In this document: one piece after another, positions 25,618 through 33,562 of the stretch
How positions within the stretch are numbered: position 1 is the stretch's first letter
How the letters are laid out: the number at the start of each line of letters is the position of its first letter
Origin: an uncultured Phascolarctobacterium sp.
GTDB lineage: Bacteria > Bacillota > Negativicutes > Acidaminococcales > Acidaminococcaceae
DNA: 63,125 nt
Direction: 5' to 3'
NCBI GenBank assembly: GCA_949299135.1
Contig: CASFZG010000009.1
Location: forward strand, 1-63,125
Position numbers and translations under genes: made by a program
The notes under the pieces: model-generated
Told to the model about the DNA's origin: nothing
Database searches by the model: none
The model's input: only the letters and a program-made list of their open reading frames with translations

Positions 25618-25646
25618 ATTATGCCTGACAAATATAAAACTATCAA
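25618..25646 (-). promoter_or_regulatory. Promoter of the putative type I toxin
   Basis: On the minus strand TTGATA (25646-25641) and CATAAT (25623-25618) are 17 bases apart; the mRNA would have a leader of about 35 bases containing the hairpin over the ribosome binding site. Confidence 0.7.
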
Positions 25647-25661
25647 TATTTTACACCAAAT

Positions 25662-25695
25662 AAAAAATCCCCGCAGTTTGCTGCGGGGATTTTAC
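25662..25695 (-). terminator. Terminator of the UPF0173 hydrolase gene
   Basis: AAAATCCCCGCAG (25664-25676) pairs with CTGCGGGGATTTT (25681-25693); A-rich left flank gives the T-run on the minus strand. Confidence 0.88.
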
Positions 25696-25712
25696 TTTAC
25701 TGGCTATGAAAT

Positions 25713-26399
25713 TTATTCCAGCTCAATGCTTTCGCCGACGGGTACAACCAGCACTTTGGCGCTGCCGTCCGCTTCAACTTTTGCTTTGTAAGCGTCAACG
25801 TCCTGCGCAATCAGCGGCCAGGTGTTGTAGTGTACGGGGATTACATATTTAGCCTTCAAAAATTCAGCGGCAATCGCTGCATCGGCCGGGCCCATGGTAA
25901 AGTTATCGCCGATAGGCAATACGGCGTAATCAAACGGGTCGAGGCGCTGCAAAAGCTGCATATCGCCAAACAGGGCGGTGTCACCGGCAAAGTACAGTTT
26001 AGTGCCGTAAAAATCTACAATAAAGCCGCAGGCATGGCCGCCAGCTACGCCGCTGCCGTGGAAGGCAGGCACAATACGCACATGGCCGAAATCAAATTTA
26101 TGGGTGCCGCCCAGATGCATGCCGTGCGCTTTGCAGCCGTTTTCACCGGCAAGGCCTGCAACTTCAGCAGTGCTGATTACAGTTGCGTCGCAGGCTTTGG
26201 CGATGTCGAAAGCGCTGCCGATGTGGTCAAAATGCGCGTGGCTGATTAAAATATATTCTACGTTCAAACCTTTCAATGCTTCGGTGTCGCCCGGTTTAAA
26301 TTTGGGGCAGCCTTCCAGATACGGGTCGAAAATAATGTTGTGCCCTTCGTGGCTTAACATAAAGCAGGCGTGGTTGATATACTTAAACGTGGTTGACAT
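25713..26399 (-). CDS. UPF0173 metal-dependent hydrolase
   Basis: A 228-residue metallo-beta-lactamase-fold protein. It begins STTFKYINHACFMLSHEG and has FDPYLEGCP, the metal motif SHAHFDHIG, and FAGDTALFGDM, all typical of the UPF0173 (YtkL) group. The substrate is not known. AAAGGAGATGATT precedes the ATG at 26399. Confidence 0.92.
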   Translation of the reverse strand: MSTTFKYINHACFMLSHEGHNIIFDPYLEGCPKFKPGDTEALKGLNVEYILISHAHFDHIGSAFDIAKACDATVISTAEVAGLAGENGCKAHGMHLGGTHKFDFGHVRIVPAFHGSGVAGGHACGFIVDFYGTKLYFAGDTALFGDMQLLQRLDPFDYAVLPIGDNFTMGPADAAIAAEFLKAKYVIPVHYNTWPLIAQDVDAYKAKVEADGSAKVLVVPVGESIELE

Positions 26400-26569
26400 G
26401 TAATCATCTCCTTTTGCATAGCTTTATTTTATTATAGCACAACCGCTTTTCATTTGTGAATTGTTTGCAACAACAATAAAACGCCTTTACAGTCTGCCGC
26501 TGTTTGATGTAAAATTTATGTGTATGTTTGCAATAATTTTTAATTTATAATACAGCAAGGAGAATGCAA

Positions 26570-27520
26570 GTGAAATTTAACAAGCGTACCATTACCGCCA
26601 TAACTTTAGCGTGCTTAACGGCTTTTGCCGCCAGCGCCCAGGCATCGCCGCGCGCGGTGACGCCGCCCAAAATTACCAAAGGCACTGTGGCAACGGCAGC
26701 AGCCAAAATTGTAAAAAACAGCATTAAAAAAGCCAAAGGCGATAAAGTTGCTGCAACCAAACCGGCAGCAACCAAAGCCAAGGCGGCTAAAAAAACGCCT
26801 GCCAAGGCAGGTACTTTTAATACAAAAGGATTGCCGAAGGATTATAAAAAAATAGGCATTTTCGGAGAAGCCAAGGCAACGCCGGAACAAGCGGCGGCGC
26901 TGATTTATTTGAATAACCCCGACCCGCAGCTGAACTGTTCCGTTGATGAGCTGGTGCATTTGTACTGGGCGGAAGCAGGGCGCGAAGGCGTGCGTGAGGA
27001 TTTGGCGCTGGCGCAGGCGATTGTGGAAACGGGCTTTTTCAGTTTCCGCGGCGACGTTAAGCCGGAGCAGAATAATTTCTGCGGGCTTGGCACAACCGGC
27101 GGCGGTGTGGAAGGCGAATACTTCGACGAGCCGGAAATCGGCGTGCGCGCACACATCCAGCACCTGCTGGCCTATACAACTAAAAAGCACCCTTCAACGG
27201 ATATTGTTGACCCGCGTTATGAGCTGGCGCATGCCATCCGCATGGAGCGCGGCATTGTAGACACCTGGAGCGGGCTTAACGGCACCTGGGCTATGGGCAG
27301 CCATTACTGCGAAAAAATTATGCGCACCTACCAGAACATGCTGGATTTGGACAAGCATGATTTAAAGGAAGCCGAAAAGGCCAAGGCTGAATACCTGAAG
27401 AACTACATGGGCAGCCATAAGGACGAGGACAAAGATAAAGACAAGGATAAGGAAACGAAGCCTGAACATAAGCTGACGATGCGTGAACGCGTCGAAAAGA
27501 TTTTGAAAGAAGGAAAGTGA
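26570..27520 (+). CDS. Secreted glucosaminidase (GH73-type cell-wall hydrolase)
   Basis: A 316-residue protein from GTG 26570, chosen because AGGAG lies 7 bases upstream, too close for the ATG at 26564. A signal peptide (about 1-26) ends near AQA. Residues about 30-80 are an Ala/Lys-rich low-complexity linker. The GH73 domain (about 100-265) has AQAIVETGFF with the catalytic Glu, FCGLGTTGGG and AHIQHLLAYT. The C-terminus has a Lys/Asp-rich stretch (DEDKDKDKDKE). It probably cleaves peptidoglycan glycan strands in the envelope. Confidence 0.88.
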   Translation: MKFNKRTITAITLACLTAFAASAQASPRAVTPPKITKGTVATAAAKIVKNSIKKAKGDKVAATKPAATKAKAAKKTPAKAGTFNTKGLPKDYKKIGIFGEAKATPEQAAALIYLNNPDPQLNCSVDELVHLYWAEAGREGVREDLALAQAIVETGFFSFRGDVKPEQNNFCGLGTTGGGVEGEYFDEPEIGVRAHIQHLLAYTTKKHPSTDIVDPRYELAHAIRMERGIVDTWSGLNGTWAMGSHYCEKIMRTYQNMLDLDKHDLKEAEKAKAEYLKNYMGSHKDEDKDKDKDKETKPEHKLTMRERVEKILKEGK

Positions 27521-27524
27521 TTTA

Positions 27525-27989
27525 ATGCATATCGTACTGGTTGAGCCGGAAATCCCGGGCAATACCGGCAATATCGCGCGCCTGTGCGCGGCAACGGGTT
27601 GCCACCTGCATCTGGTGCGCCCGCTGGGATTTTCTGTTGAAGATAAATATTTAAAACGCGCCGGGCTGGATTACTGGCATCTGGTGGACATCCATTATTA
27701 TGACAGCGTTTACGAAGTGCTGGAAAAATACAAGGATAACCCCAAATTTTTGCTGACGACCAAGGCGCATAAGCGTTACAGCGATGTGCAGTACGGGCCG
27801 GACAGCCTGCTGATTTTCGGCAAGGAAACGGCGGGGCTGCCGGAAAAGCTGCGCAACGAATACGCCGATTGCTGCGTGCGCATACCGATGATTGCCGAAG
27901 CGAGAAGCCTGAACCTTTCCAATTCCGTCGCTATTGTGGCGTACGAGGCTTTGCGCCAGCAGCCTGATTTTGCCGGGCTGACTGTTTAA
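27525..27989 (+). CDS. trmL: tRNA (cytidine(34)-2'-O)-methyltransferase
   Basis: A 154-residue SPOUT methyltransferase modifying the wobble base of some tRNA-Leu. Start HIVLVEPEIPGNTGNIARLC, knot motifs LLIFGKETAGLP and MIAEARSLNLSNSVAIV are diagnostic. It follows the glucosaminidase by 4 bases and precedes the folate operon by 10 bases. Confidence 0.95.
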   Translation: MHIVLVEPEIPGNTGNIARLCAATGCHLHLVRPLGFSVEDKYLKRAGLDYWHLVDIHYYDSVYEVLEKYKDNPKFLLTTKAHKRYSDVQYGPDSLLIFGKETAGLPEKLRNEYADCCVRIPMIAEARSLNLSNSVAIVAYEALRQQPDFAGLTV

Positions 27990-27999
27990 CGGAGGAACT

Positions 28000-28359
28000 A
28001 TGATTGTTTTAAAAGAATTTGAATTTGACGCTGCGCATTACCTGCCGGAATATAACGGCAAGTGCGAGCGCCTGCACGGTCACACCTATAAACTGGTGGT
28101 AAAAGTACAGGGCACGCCCGATCACGAAGGCATGGTTATTGACTTTATCCGCCTGAAAAACATCGTTAAGGAAAACGTGCTGGTACATTTGGACCACGCT
28201 TGCATTAACGACATTCTGCCGCAGCCGTCGGCAGAAAACATCAGCGTGTGGGTGTGGAATAAATTAAAAGATCTGCTGCATGCCGATAACTACGATTTAT
28301 ACGAAGTGGAAGTGTGGGAAACCAAAACCAGCGGCTGCATTTACAGGGGTGATTTGTGA
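28000..28359 (+). CDS. 6-pyruvoyl-tetrahydropterin synthase homologue, PTPS-III-like (FolB replacement)
   Basis: A 119-residue PTPS/QueD-fold protein with zinc ligands His13, His26 and His28. The active-site motif is CERLHGH: Cys22 is followed by Glu23. In the PTPS-III group a glutamate replaces or accompanies the cysteine, and such proteins make 6-hydroxymethyl-dihydropterin from dihydroneopterin triphosphate, bypassing dihydroneopterin aldolase (FolB). The gene leads a folE2-folP-folK operon lacking folB, which fits this role better than queuosine synthesis; no queC, queE or queF is nearby. QueD activity is not excluded. The stop overlaps the folE2 start. Confidence 0.88.
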   Translation: MIVLKEFEFDAAHYLPEYNGKCERLHGHTYKLVVKVQGTPDHEGMVIDFIRLKNIVKENVLVHLDHACINDILPQPSAENISVWVWNKLKDLLHADNYDLYEVEVWETKTSGCIYRGDL

Positions 28360-29129
28360 TGAAGGACGTACAATCCCAGACCGATATGCGCCGCATACCG
28401 CTGAAGCACGTCGGCATTAAAAACCTGCGCTGGCCTGTCATCTTAAAGGATAAGGAACAGGGCGAGCAGCACAGCGTTGCCACCATCAGCCTGGCGGTGG
28501 ATTTGCCGCACGAAATCCGCGGCACGCACATGAGCCGCTTTGTGGAGTGCATGCAGACGGTCGGCGCCATCAGCCCCAACGGGCTGGAAGAAGTGCTGGA
28601 CACTTTAAAAACGCATTTGCAGGCCGAAAAAGCCTTTATCCGCATGGAGTTTCCGTATTTTATTTATAAAACTTCGCCGGTAACGGGGCAGCGCGCGCCG
28701 ATGGACTTAAACTGCGTGCTGACCGCCGAAAAAGAGGACAAGTTTAAGCTGCGCATTATGGCTGAAGTGCCGGTGCAGACTTTGTGTCCGTGCAGCAAGG
28801 AAATAAGCGACTATGGCGCGCATAACCAGCGTGCGCTGGCGCGGATTGAAATTGAAGCAGACGGGCTTGTATGGATTGAAGAACTGGCGGCAATGGCCGA
28901 CGCCGGTGCGAGCGCGCCCGTTTACAGCCTGCTGAAACGCCCGGACGAAAAATTTGTGACGGAAAAGGCTTACGATAACCCGCGCTTTGTGGAGGACGCC
29001 GTGCGCGAAATTGCGCTGCGCCTTGAAGCAGACAAGCGCATTAAATGGTACGAAGTTACGGTGGAAAGCATTGAAAGCATCCATAACCATAACGCTTTTG
29101 CCTGTGTGGAAAAGGGCTGGCAGCCATGA
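28356..29129 (+). CDS. folE2: GTP cyclohydrolase FolE2 (type IB)
   Basis: A 257-residue tunnelling-fold enzyme making dihydroneopterin triphosphate from GTP without strict zinc need. The motif LCPCSKEISDYGAHNQR (Cys144, Cys146) is the family active site; the N-terminus DMRRIPLKHVGIKNLRWP is typical. ATG 28356 overlaps the previous stop; ATG 28359 is an alternative. Its stop overlaps folP by 4 bases. Confidence 0.95.
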   Translation: MMKDVQSQTDMRRIPLKHVGIKNLRWPVILKDKEQGEQHSVATISLAVDLPHEIRGTHMSRFVECMQTVGAISPNGLEEVLDTLKTHLQAEKAFIRMEFPYFIYKTSPVTGQRAPMDLNCVLTAEKEDKFKLRIMAEVPVQTLCPCSKEISDYGAHNQRALARIEIEADGLVWIEELAAMADAGASAPVYSLLKRPDEKFVTEKAYDNPRFVEDAVREIALRLEADKRIKWYEVTVESIESIHNHNAFACVEKGWQP

Positions 29130-30304
29130 TTATAAAACTGAACGAACATAACTTACAGCGCGAAATTGTCCGGCTTGGCGTACATCCCGCCAGCTGCGGC
29201 ATTTTTGCCGCTAAAAGTAAAATACTGCCGCTGAAGCTGACGCAGGTGCGCACACCGGCGGCCAACATTTTAAAACAGGAAATGCTGGCGACGGGCGGCG
29301 ACTGCGCTGTGCCCGGCAGCTGCATTTTAAACGAAACAAAATATGTGGACGCTGTGCTTTTGGGCACGGTTAAACACTACCGCATTCTGGCGCGCAAGCT
29401 GGCGCAGATGCCGTTCTTCGGGCTGGCGCAGGTGCGCGAGGATTTGCAGAAATTTTTAGCGGCACAGCAGCCCGTAACAGTTTTGGCTGACGGACGAGAG
29501 CTTACTTACGAAAAACTGCGCATAATGGGCATATTAAATGTAACGCCCGATTCGTTCTACAGTGGTTCGCGCGTCGGCGCGGATGTTGTGGCAAGGGCGG
29601 AGCAGATGCTGGCGGACGGCGCTGATATTTTAGATATCGGCGGAGAAAGCACGCGCCCGGGCAGCGACGCCGTAAGCGTGGAAGAAGAAATCAGCCGCGT
29701 GGTTCCTGCCGTTGAAATGGTAAAAAAAGCGCTGCCGCAAAGCATTATTTCTGTCGATACTTATCACGCCGCCACGGCGCAGGCAGCCATTAACGCCGGG
29801 GCGGATATTATTAACGACGTTACCGCATTAACCGGCGACGAAGCCATGGCGCAGGTTGCCGCTGCCGCTAAAGTGCCGGTGGTGTTGATGCACATGCGCG
29901 GCACGCCCAAAACCATGCAGCAAAACTGCGAATATGACGATGTGGTAACGGAAGTTGCCGCCTATTTAAAACAACGTGCGCAAGTGCTTAGCGAACTTGG
30001 CATCGGCGCAGATAAAATTATCCTCGACCCCGGCATCGGCTTTGCCAAAAATACGGAGCAGAACCTTGAACTTTTGCAGGGGCTGGACGCCTTGACGAGC
30101 TTCGGTTATCCGGTGCTGCTTGCAGCGTCGCGCAAAACCGTTATCGGGCAGACGCTGGGCAATCTGCCGCCGCAGGAACGCCTTGAAGGCACTATCGCGT
30201 TAAGCTGTGCGGCTGTGTACGCCGGTGCCAACATGGTGCGCGTGCATGACGTTAAAGAAAACGTGCGCGCCATCCGTATGTTGGAGGCGGTTTTATGCAG
30301 GTAA
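29126..30304 (+). CDS. folP: Dihydropteroate synthase with N-terminal extension
   Basis: A 392-residue protein. The DHPS barrel starts near residue 130 (MGILNVTPDSF, then DIGGESTRPG, SVDTYHA, INDVTAL, LDPGIGFAK). It condenses hydroxymethyl-dihydropterin pyrophosphate with p-aminobenzoate. The first ~120 residues are an added domain (PLKLTQVRTPAANILKQEML...CILN) that I have seen in other Clostridia/Negativicutes FolP proteins but cannot assign. It overlaps folE2 and folK. Confidence 0.94.
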   Translation: MIIKLNEHNLQREIVRLGVHPASCGIFAAKSKILPLKLTQVRTPAANILKQEMLATGGDCAVPGSCILNETKYVDAVLLGTVKHYRILARKLAQMPFFGLAQVREDLQKFLAAQQPVTVLADGRELTYEKLRIMGILNVTPDSFYSGSRVGADVVARAEQMLADGADILDIGGESTRPGSDAVSVEEEISRVVPAVEMVKKALPQSIISVDTYHAATAQAAINAGADIINDVTALTGDEAMAQVAAAAKVPVVLMHMRGTPKTMQQNCEYDDVVTEVAAYLKQRAQVLSELGIGADKIILDPGIGFAKNTEQNLELLQGLDALTSFGYPVLLAASRKTVIGQTLGNLPPQERLEGTIALSCAAVYAGANMVRVHDVKENVRAIRMLEAVLCR

Positions 30305-30771
30305 CGGCTTATGTGGCGCTGGGCACTAACCTTGGCAGCCTTAAAGAAAACCTTGACGAAGCCTTGCAACGCCTTGCGGAAAAAGGCTTGAAGATTACGA
30401 AGGTTTCAACTTACATCGATACCGACCCTTACGGCGTAACCGACCAGCCGCGCTTTTTAAACGCCGCCTGCGAGGTACGGACGGAGTTATCCGCGCAAGC
30501 GCTGTTAAAAATGCTTCTGGAAACAGAGCTGGAGATGGGGCGCGTGCGCCTGCGCCATTGGGGCGAGCGCGTTATTGATTTGGACCTGATTTTTTACGGC
30601 GGCGCTGTAATCAACGAGCCGAACCTTATTGTGCCGCACCCCGATATGCAGAACCGCGATTTTGTGCTGCGCCCGCTGGCAGAGATTGCGCCGCATAAAC
30701 AGCACCCGCTGCTGCACAAAACCATGGCGCAGCTGTGGCAGGAATATTTACAAAAGAAGGAACAACAATGA
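30295..30771 (+). CDS. folK: Hydroxymethyl-dihydropterin pyrophosphokinase (HPPK)
   Basis: A 158-residue HPPK: AYVALGTNLGSLKENL at the start, RVRLRHWGERVIDLDLIFYG (metal-binding Asp pair) and VPHPDMQNRDFVLRPLAEI. It overlaps the end of folP by 10 bases and provides the step before FolP. Confidence 0.96.
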   Translation: MQVTAYVALGTNLGSLKENLDEALQRLAEKGLKITKVSTYIDTDPYGVTDQPRFLNAACEVRTELSAQALLKMLLETELEMGRVRLRHWGERVIDLDLIFYGGAVINEPNLIVPHPDMQNRDFVLRPLAEIAPHKQHPLLHKTMAQLWQEYLQKKEQQ

Positions 30772-31988
30772 ACTACGAACTTGATGCGGAACGCCTTGTA
30801 AAAAGGTTTACCGCTTACGCACAAATAAATACCGCTTCCGACGAGAGAAGCACGCAGCTGCCCAGCAGCGAAGGTCAGTGGCAGCTTGCCGAATACTTAA
30901 AAAATGAACTGACGGCGCTGGGGCTTACGGGCGTAAAAGTAACCGATAAGTGCTATGTGCTGGCAGAACTGCCCGCCAATGCGGAGGCTCCTGTTATCGG
31001 GTTCATTGCCCACATGGATACCAGCGGCGAGGCGAGCGGCGAAAACGTGCAGGTAACAATGCACAAAGCGTGGGACGGCAGGGACATTGCCCTTGCGCCG
31101 GACTGTGTTTTAAGCACCAAAAGCTTTCCGGAAATGTCGGCCTACATCGGTCAGGACATTTTAACGGCGGGCGGCACCACGCTGCTCGGCGCAGATGACA
31201 AGGCGGGCATTACCGCTATCGTCAGCGCGTGCGAATATTTACTGGCGCACCCGGAAATCAGGCACGGTAAAATTTTGCTGGCCTTCACGCCGGATGAAGA
31301 AATCGGGCGCGGAACGGACGGTTTCCCGCTGGACGAATTTAAGGCGGATTTTGCCTACACCGTTGACGGCGGCGAATTGGGCGAGCTTAATTACGAAACC
31401 TTTAACGCCTGCAACGCCAAAATAATTTTTAACGGCGTGTCCGTGCATCCCGGAAGCGCCAAAAACAAAATGCGCAACGCCGTAACCATGGCGGCGGAAT
31501 GGCAAATGGCTCTGCCGCAAGGCGAAAAGCCGGAATACACCGAAAACTATGAAGGCTTTTACCATTGCCTGCGCATTGAAGGCGGCACCGACCGCGTGGA
31601 GCTGGATATGATTCTGCGCGACCACGACAAAAACATTCTGGTAAAACGCAAACAGCTGCTGCTGGATTTGGCAGCCTTTATGAACGCCAAATACGGCGCA
31701 GGCAGCGTGGAATGTAATTTGCAGGATATGTACTGCAACATGAAGGAATACATTACGCCGGTGTTTGAAATTGTGCAGCGCGCCGAAAACGCCATGCGCG
31801 AAGCAGGCGTTGTGCCAAAGCTGGTGCCGGTACGCGGCGGCACGGACGGTTCGCGCCTTTCGGAAATGGGCTTGCCGTGCCCTAACATTTTTACCGGCGG
31901 GCACAACTTCCACGGACGCTTTGAATATCTGCCCGTGCCTTCGCTGATAAAATGTACCGAAGTGCTGTTAAACATCGTCAAGGCATAA
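30768..31988 (+). CDS. pepT: Peptidase T (tripeptidase)
   Basis: A 406-residue M20B aminotripeptidase from ATG 30768 (GAAGGAACAAC upstream; overlaps folK stop). Metal and catalytic motifs: AHMDTSGEASG, LLGADDKAG, TPDEEIGRGTD, and the C-terminal GGHNFHGRFEY with a metal His. Length is normal (about 405-410). Confidence 0.95.
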   Translation: MNYELDAERLVKRFTAYAQINTASDERSTQLPSSEGQWQLAEYLKNELTALGLTGVKVTDKCYVLAELPANAEAPVIGFIAHMDTSGEASGENVQVTMHKAWDGRDIALAPDCVLSTKSFPEMSAYIGQDILTAGGTTLLGADDKAGITAIVSACEYLLAHPEIRHGKILLAFTPDEEIGRGTDGFPLDEFKADFAYTVDGGELGELNYETFNACNAKIIFNGVSVHPGSAKNKMRNAVTMAAEWQMALPQGEKPEYTENYEGFYHCLRIEGGTDRVELDMILRDHDKNILVKRKQLLLDLAAFMNAKYGAGSVECNLQDMYCNMKEYITPVFEIVQRAENAMREAGVVPKLVPVRGGTDGSRLSEMGLPCPNIFTGGHNFHGRFEYLPVPSLIKCTEVLLNIVKA

Positions 31989-32014
31989 AAAATTAAACAG
32001 TTACAGCCAAAATA

Positions 32015-32046
32015 AAAAACTCCGCAGTTTTGCTGCGGAGTTTTTG
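32015..32046 (+). terminator. Terminator of the folate/pepT operon
   Basis: AAACTCCGCAG (32017-32027) / CTGCGGAGTTT (32033-32043) followed by TTTTTG. Confidence 0.9.
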
Positions 32047-32076
32047 TTTGCGATATTGTATTTCACCTATTCACTT

Positions 32077-32814
32077 TCAAAATTTTGCTTTGTCTTTAAA
32101 CGCTCTGCCGAAATCGGTAAGGGTTAAATCGGCGTAGCTGAAGTCGGTGTCGTCGAGCATGGCGCGGTCAAGGCGTGCGCCGTTAAGCTGTGCGTGTTGC
32201 AAGCTTGCGCGGGATAGCCCTGCGTCCGTCAAATCTGCGCCGGTAAGGTTTGCGCCCGTCATTTTGGCGTTGTATAAATTGGCGTGCGTTAAAACAGCAT
32301 CCGTCAAATTTGCTTTGTACAGCCAGCCGTAAGATAAATTGGCGTAGCTGAAATCGGCTTTGGCGGCGTTGGCGTTGTCAAGTGTTGCTTCCATAAGTTT
32401 GGCGTAGGCAAAGTTGGCGTTTGGCATTTCGCAGCCGCGCAGGCTGGTGCGGAACAGCGTTGCGCCATTGAAGTTTGCTTTATCCAGCTTGCTGCCGTTT
32501 AAATTGGCGTAGCTTAAATCCGCACCGGCTAAATCAGCACTGCTTAAAGTGCATCCTGCCAGCACGGCGCGGTGCAGGTTGGCGTTTTTTAAATCGGCGC
32601 CGGTAAAATCCGTGCCGTTAAAGCGCGCGCCGTTCAGGTCTGCGCCGCTTAAATCAATGCCTGCCAAATTCAGCCCGCTTAAATCAGCGCCGCTTAAATC
32701 GCCGCCGGGGCAGCCTGCGCCGCTTTGTACAAGCTGCACATGGTAGCTGTTATAGGCAAGTGCCGCCGCCGGTAACGTCAGGCAGCACACAAGTGTCAGT
32801 AAAAATTTTTTCAT
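32077..32814 (-). CDS. Secreted pentapeptide-repeat protein
   Basis: A 245-residue protein from ATG 32814 (GAGG upstream). A signal peptide (about 1-20, MKKFLLTLVCCLTLPAAALA) precedes about 35 tandem pentapeptides of A(D/N)LxxA type (DLSGADLSGLNLAGIDLSGA and so on), which form a right-handed quadrilateral beta helix. Exported versions are unusual; most studied pentapeptide proteins are cytoplasmic gyrase protectors. It starts 7 bases after the HAD gene stop, so they share a transcript. Function unknown. Confidence 0.88.
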   Translation of the reverse strand: MKKFLLTLVCCLTLPAAALAYNSYHVQLVQSGAGCPGGDLSGADLSGLNLAGIDLSGADLNGARFNGTDFTGADLKNANLHRAVLAGCTLSSADLAGADLSYANLNGSKLDKANFNGATLFRTSLRGCEMPNANFAYAKLMEATLDNANAAKADFSYANLSYGWLYKANLTDAVLTHANLYNAKMTGANLTGADLTDAGLSRASLQHAQLNGARLDRAMLDDTDFSYADLTLTDFGRAFKDKAKF

Positions 32815-32821
32815 AAGTACC

Positions 32822-33514
32822 TCATTCGTTAAACATCTGCGCCAGCTCTTTGGGGTCGGCGGGCAGTTCGTCCAAAATTTTCCACGGCGCGCATTCCGCA
32901 AGCTGTTCGCGGGTGTAGGTGCTGCCTGCCAGAATAACAAGGCAGCGCGCGCCGATGGCTTTGGCACATTTTATATCGTTGGGCGTATCGCCGACAAAGA
33001 ATACGTCGTCGCCTGTAATTTCTTCGTCCGGGTGCAGCAATTGCAAGCGCCTTAAGGCGATTTTGGCAAGCTCGTCGCGGTCTTCGCTTAATTCGCCGCA
33101 GACGGCATAATGGCTGTCAAAGTATTTATCGATGCCGTAGCGGTTTAATTTGGCGTAAGCGCCGGTGGTGGTGTTGCCGGTTAAAAGGCAGGTGGTAAAG
33201 CCTTCCAACCCGTCAAAATAAGCCAGCGTTTCCGCCACGTTCGGCATTAAGCGCCCCTGACGCTCCTGCAAATATTGCGGCAGCAGACGGTGGTAGTTTA
33301 TCAAAAGGTTGGCGGCGTCAAAGGTGCGGCAGCGACCTTTAATATCAATGCAGATTTGCTTGATAATCTGCGAATCAGTCGCGCCCGCCAGCGGATGTGA
33401 GAACTGAAAATCTTCAACGCCGAACTGCTGCTTAATGCAGGCGCGCAAGGCGTCCGCGCCCGCCAAGCCTGTTAACAGCAGCGTGCCGTCGATATCCCAG
33501 AAAATGTATTTCAT
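32822..33514 (-). CDS. HAD-family phosphatase (phosphoglycolate phosphatase-like)
   Basis: A 230-residue haloacid dehalogenase-like hydrolase. Motif I WDIDGTLLL (nucleophile Asp), motif II LLTGNTTTG, and motif IV VGDTPNDIKCAKAIGA are present, with a helical cap between. Probable small-molecule phosphatase; substrate not predictable. CGGAGGG precedes the ATG. Confidence 0.9.
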   Translation of the reverse strand: MKYIFWDIDGTLLLTGLAGADALRACIKQQFGVEDFQFSHPLAGATDSQIIKQICIDIKGRCRTFDAANLLINYHRLLPQYLQERQGRLMPNVAETLAYFDGLEGFTTCLLTGNTTTGAYAKLNRYGIDKYFDSHYAVCGELSEDRDELAKIALRRLQLLHPDEEITGDDVFFVGDTPNDIKCAKAIGARCLVILAGSTYTREQLAECAPWKILDELPADPKELAQMFNE

Positions 33515-33536
33515 AAAACCCTCCGTTATTACTAAA

Positions 33537-33562
33537 AGAAAAAGCTGCCGTTGGGCAGCGTT
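33537..33562 (-). terminator. Terminator of the speD-like gene
   Basis: GCTGCC (33544-33549) / GGCAGC (33554-33559); on the minus strand the stem is followed by TTTTTC. Confidence 0.75.

Noticed and set aside
28000..28359. Plain QueD call for queuosine synthesis
   Set aside because: Folate gene neighbours, absence of other que genes here, and Glu beside the catalytic Cys favour PTPS-III; the alternative is kept as possible.
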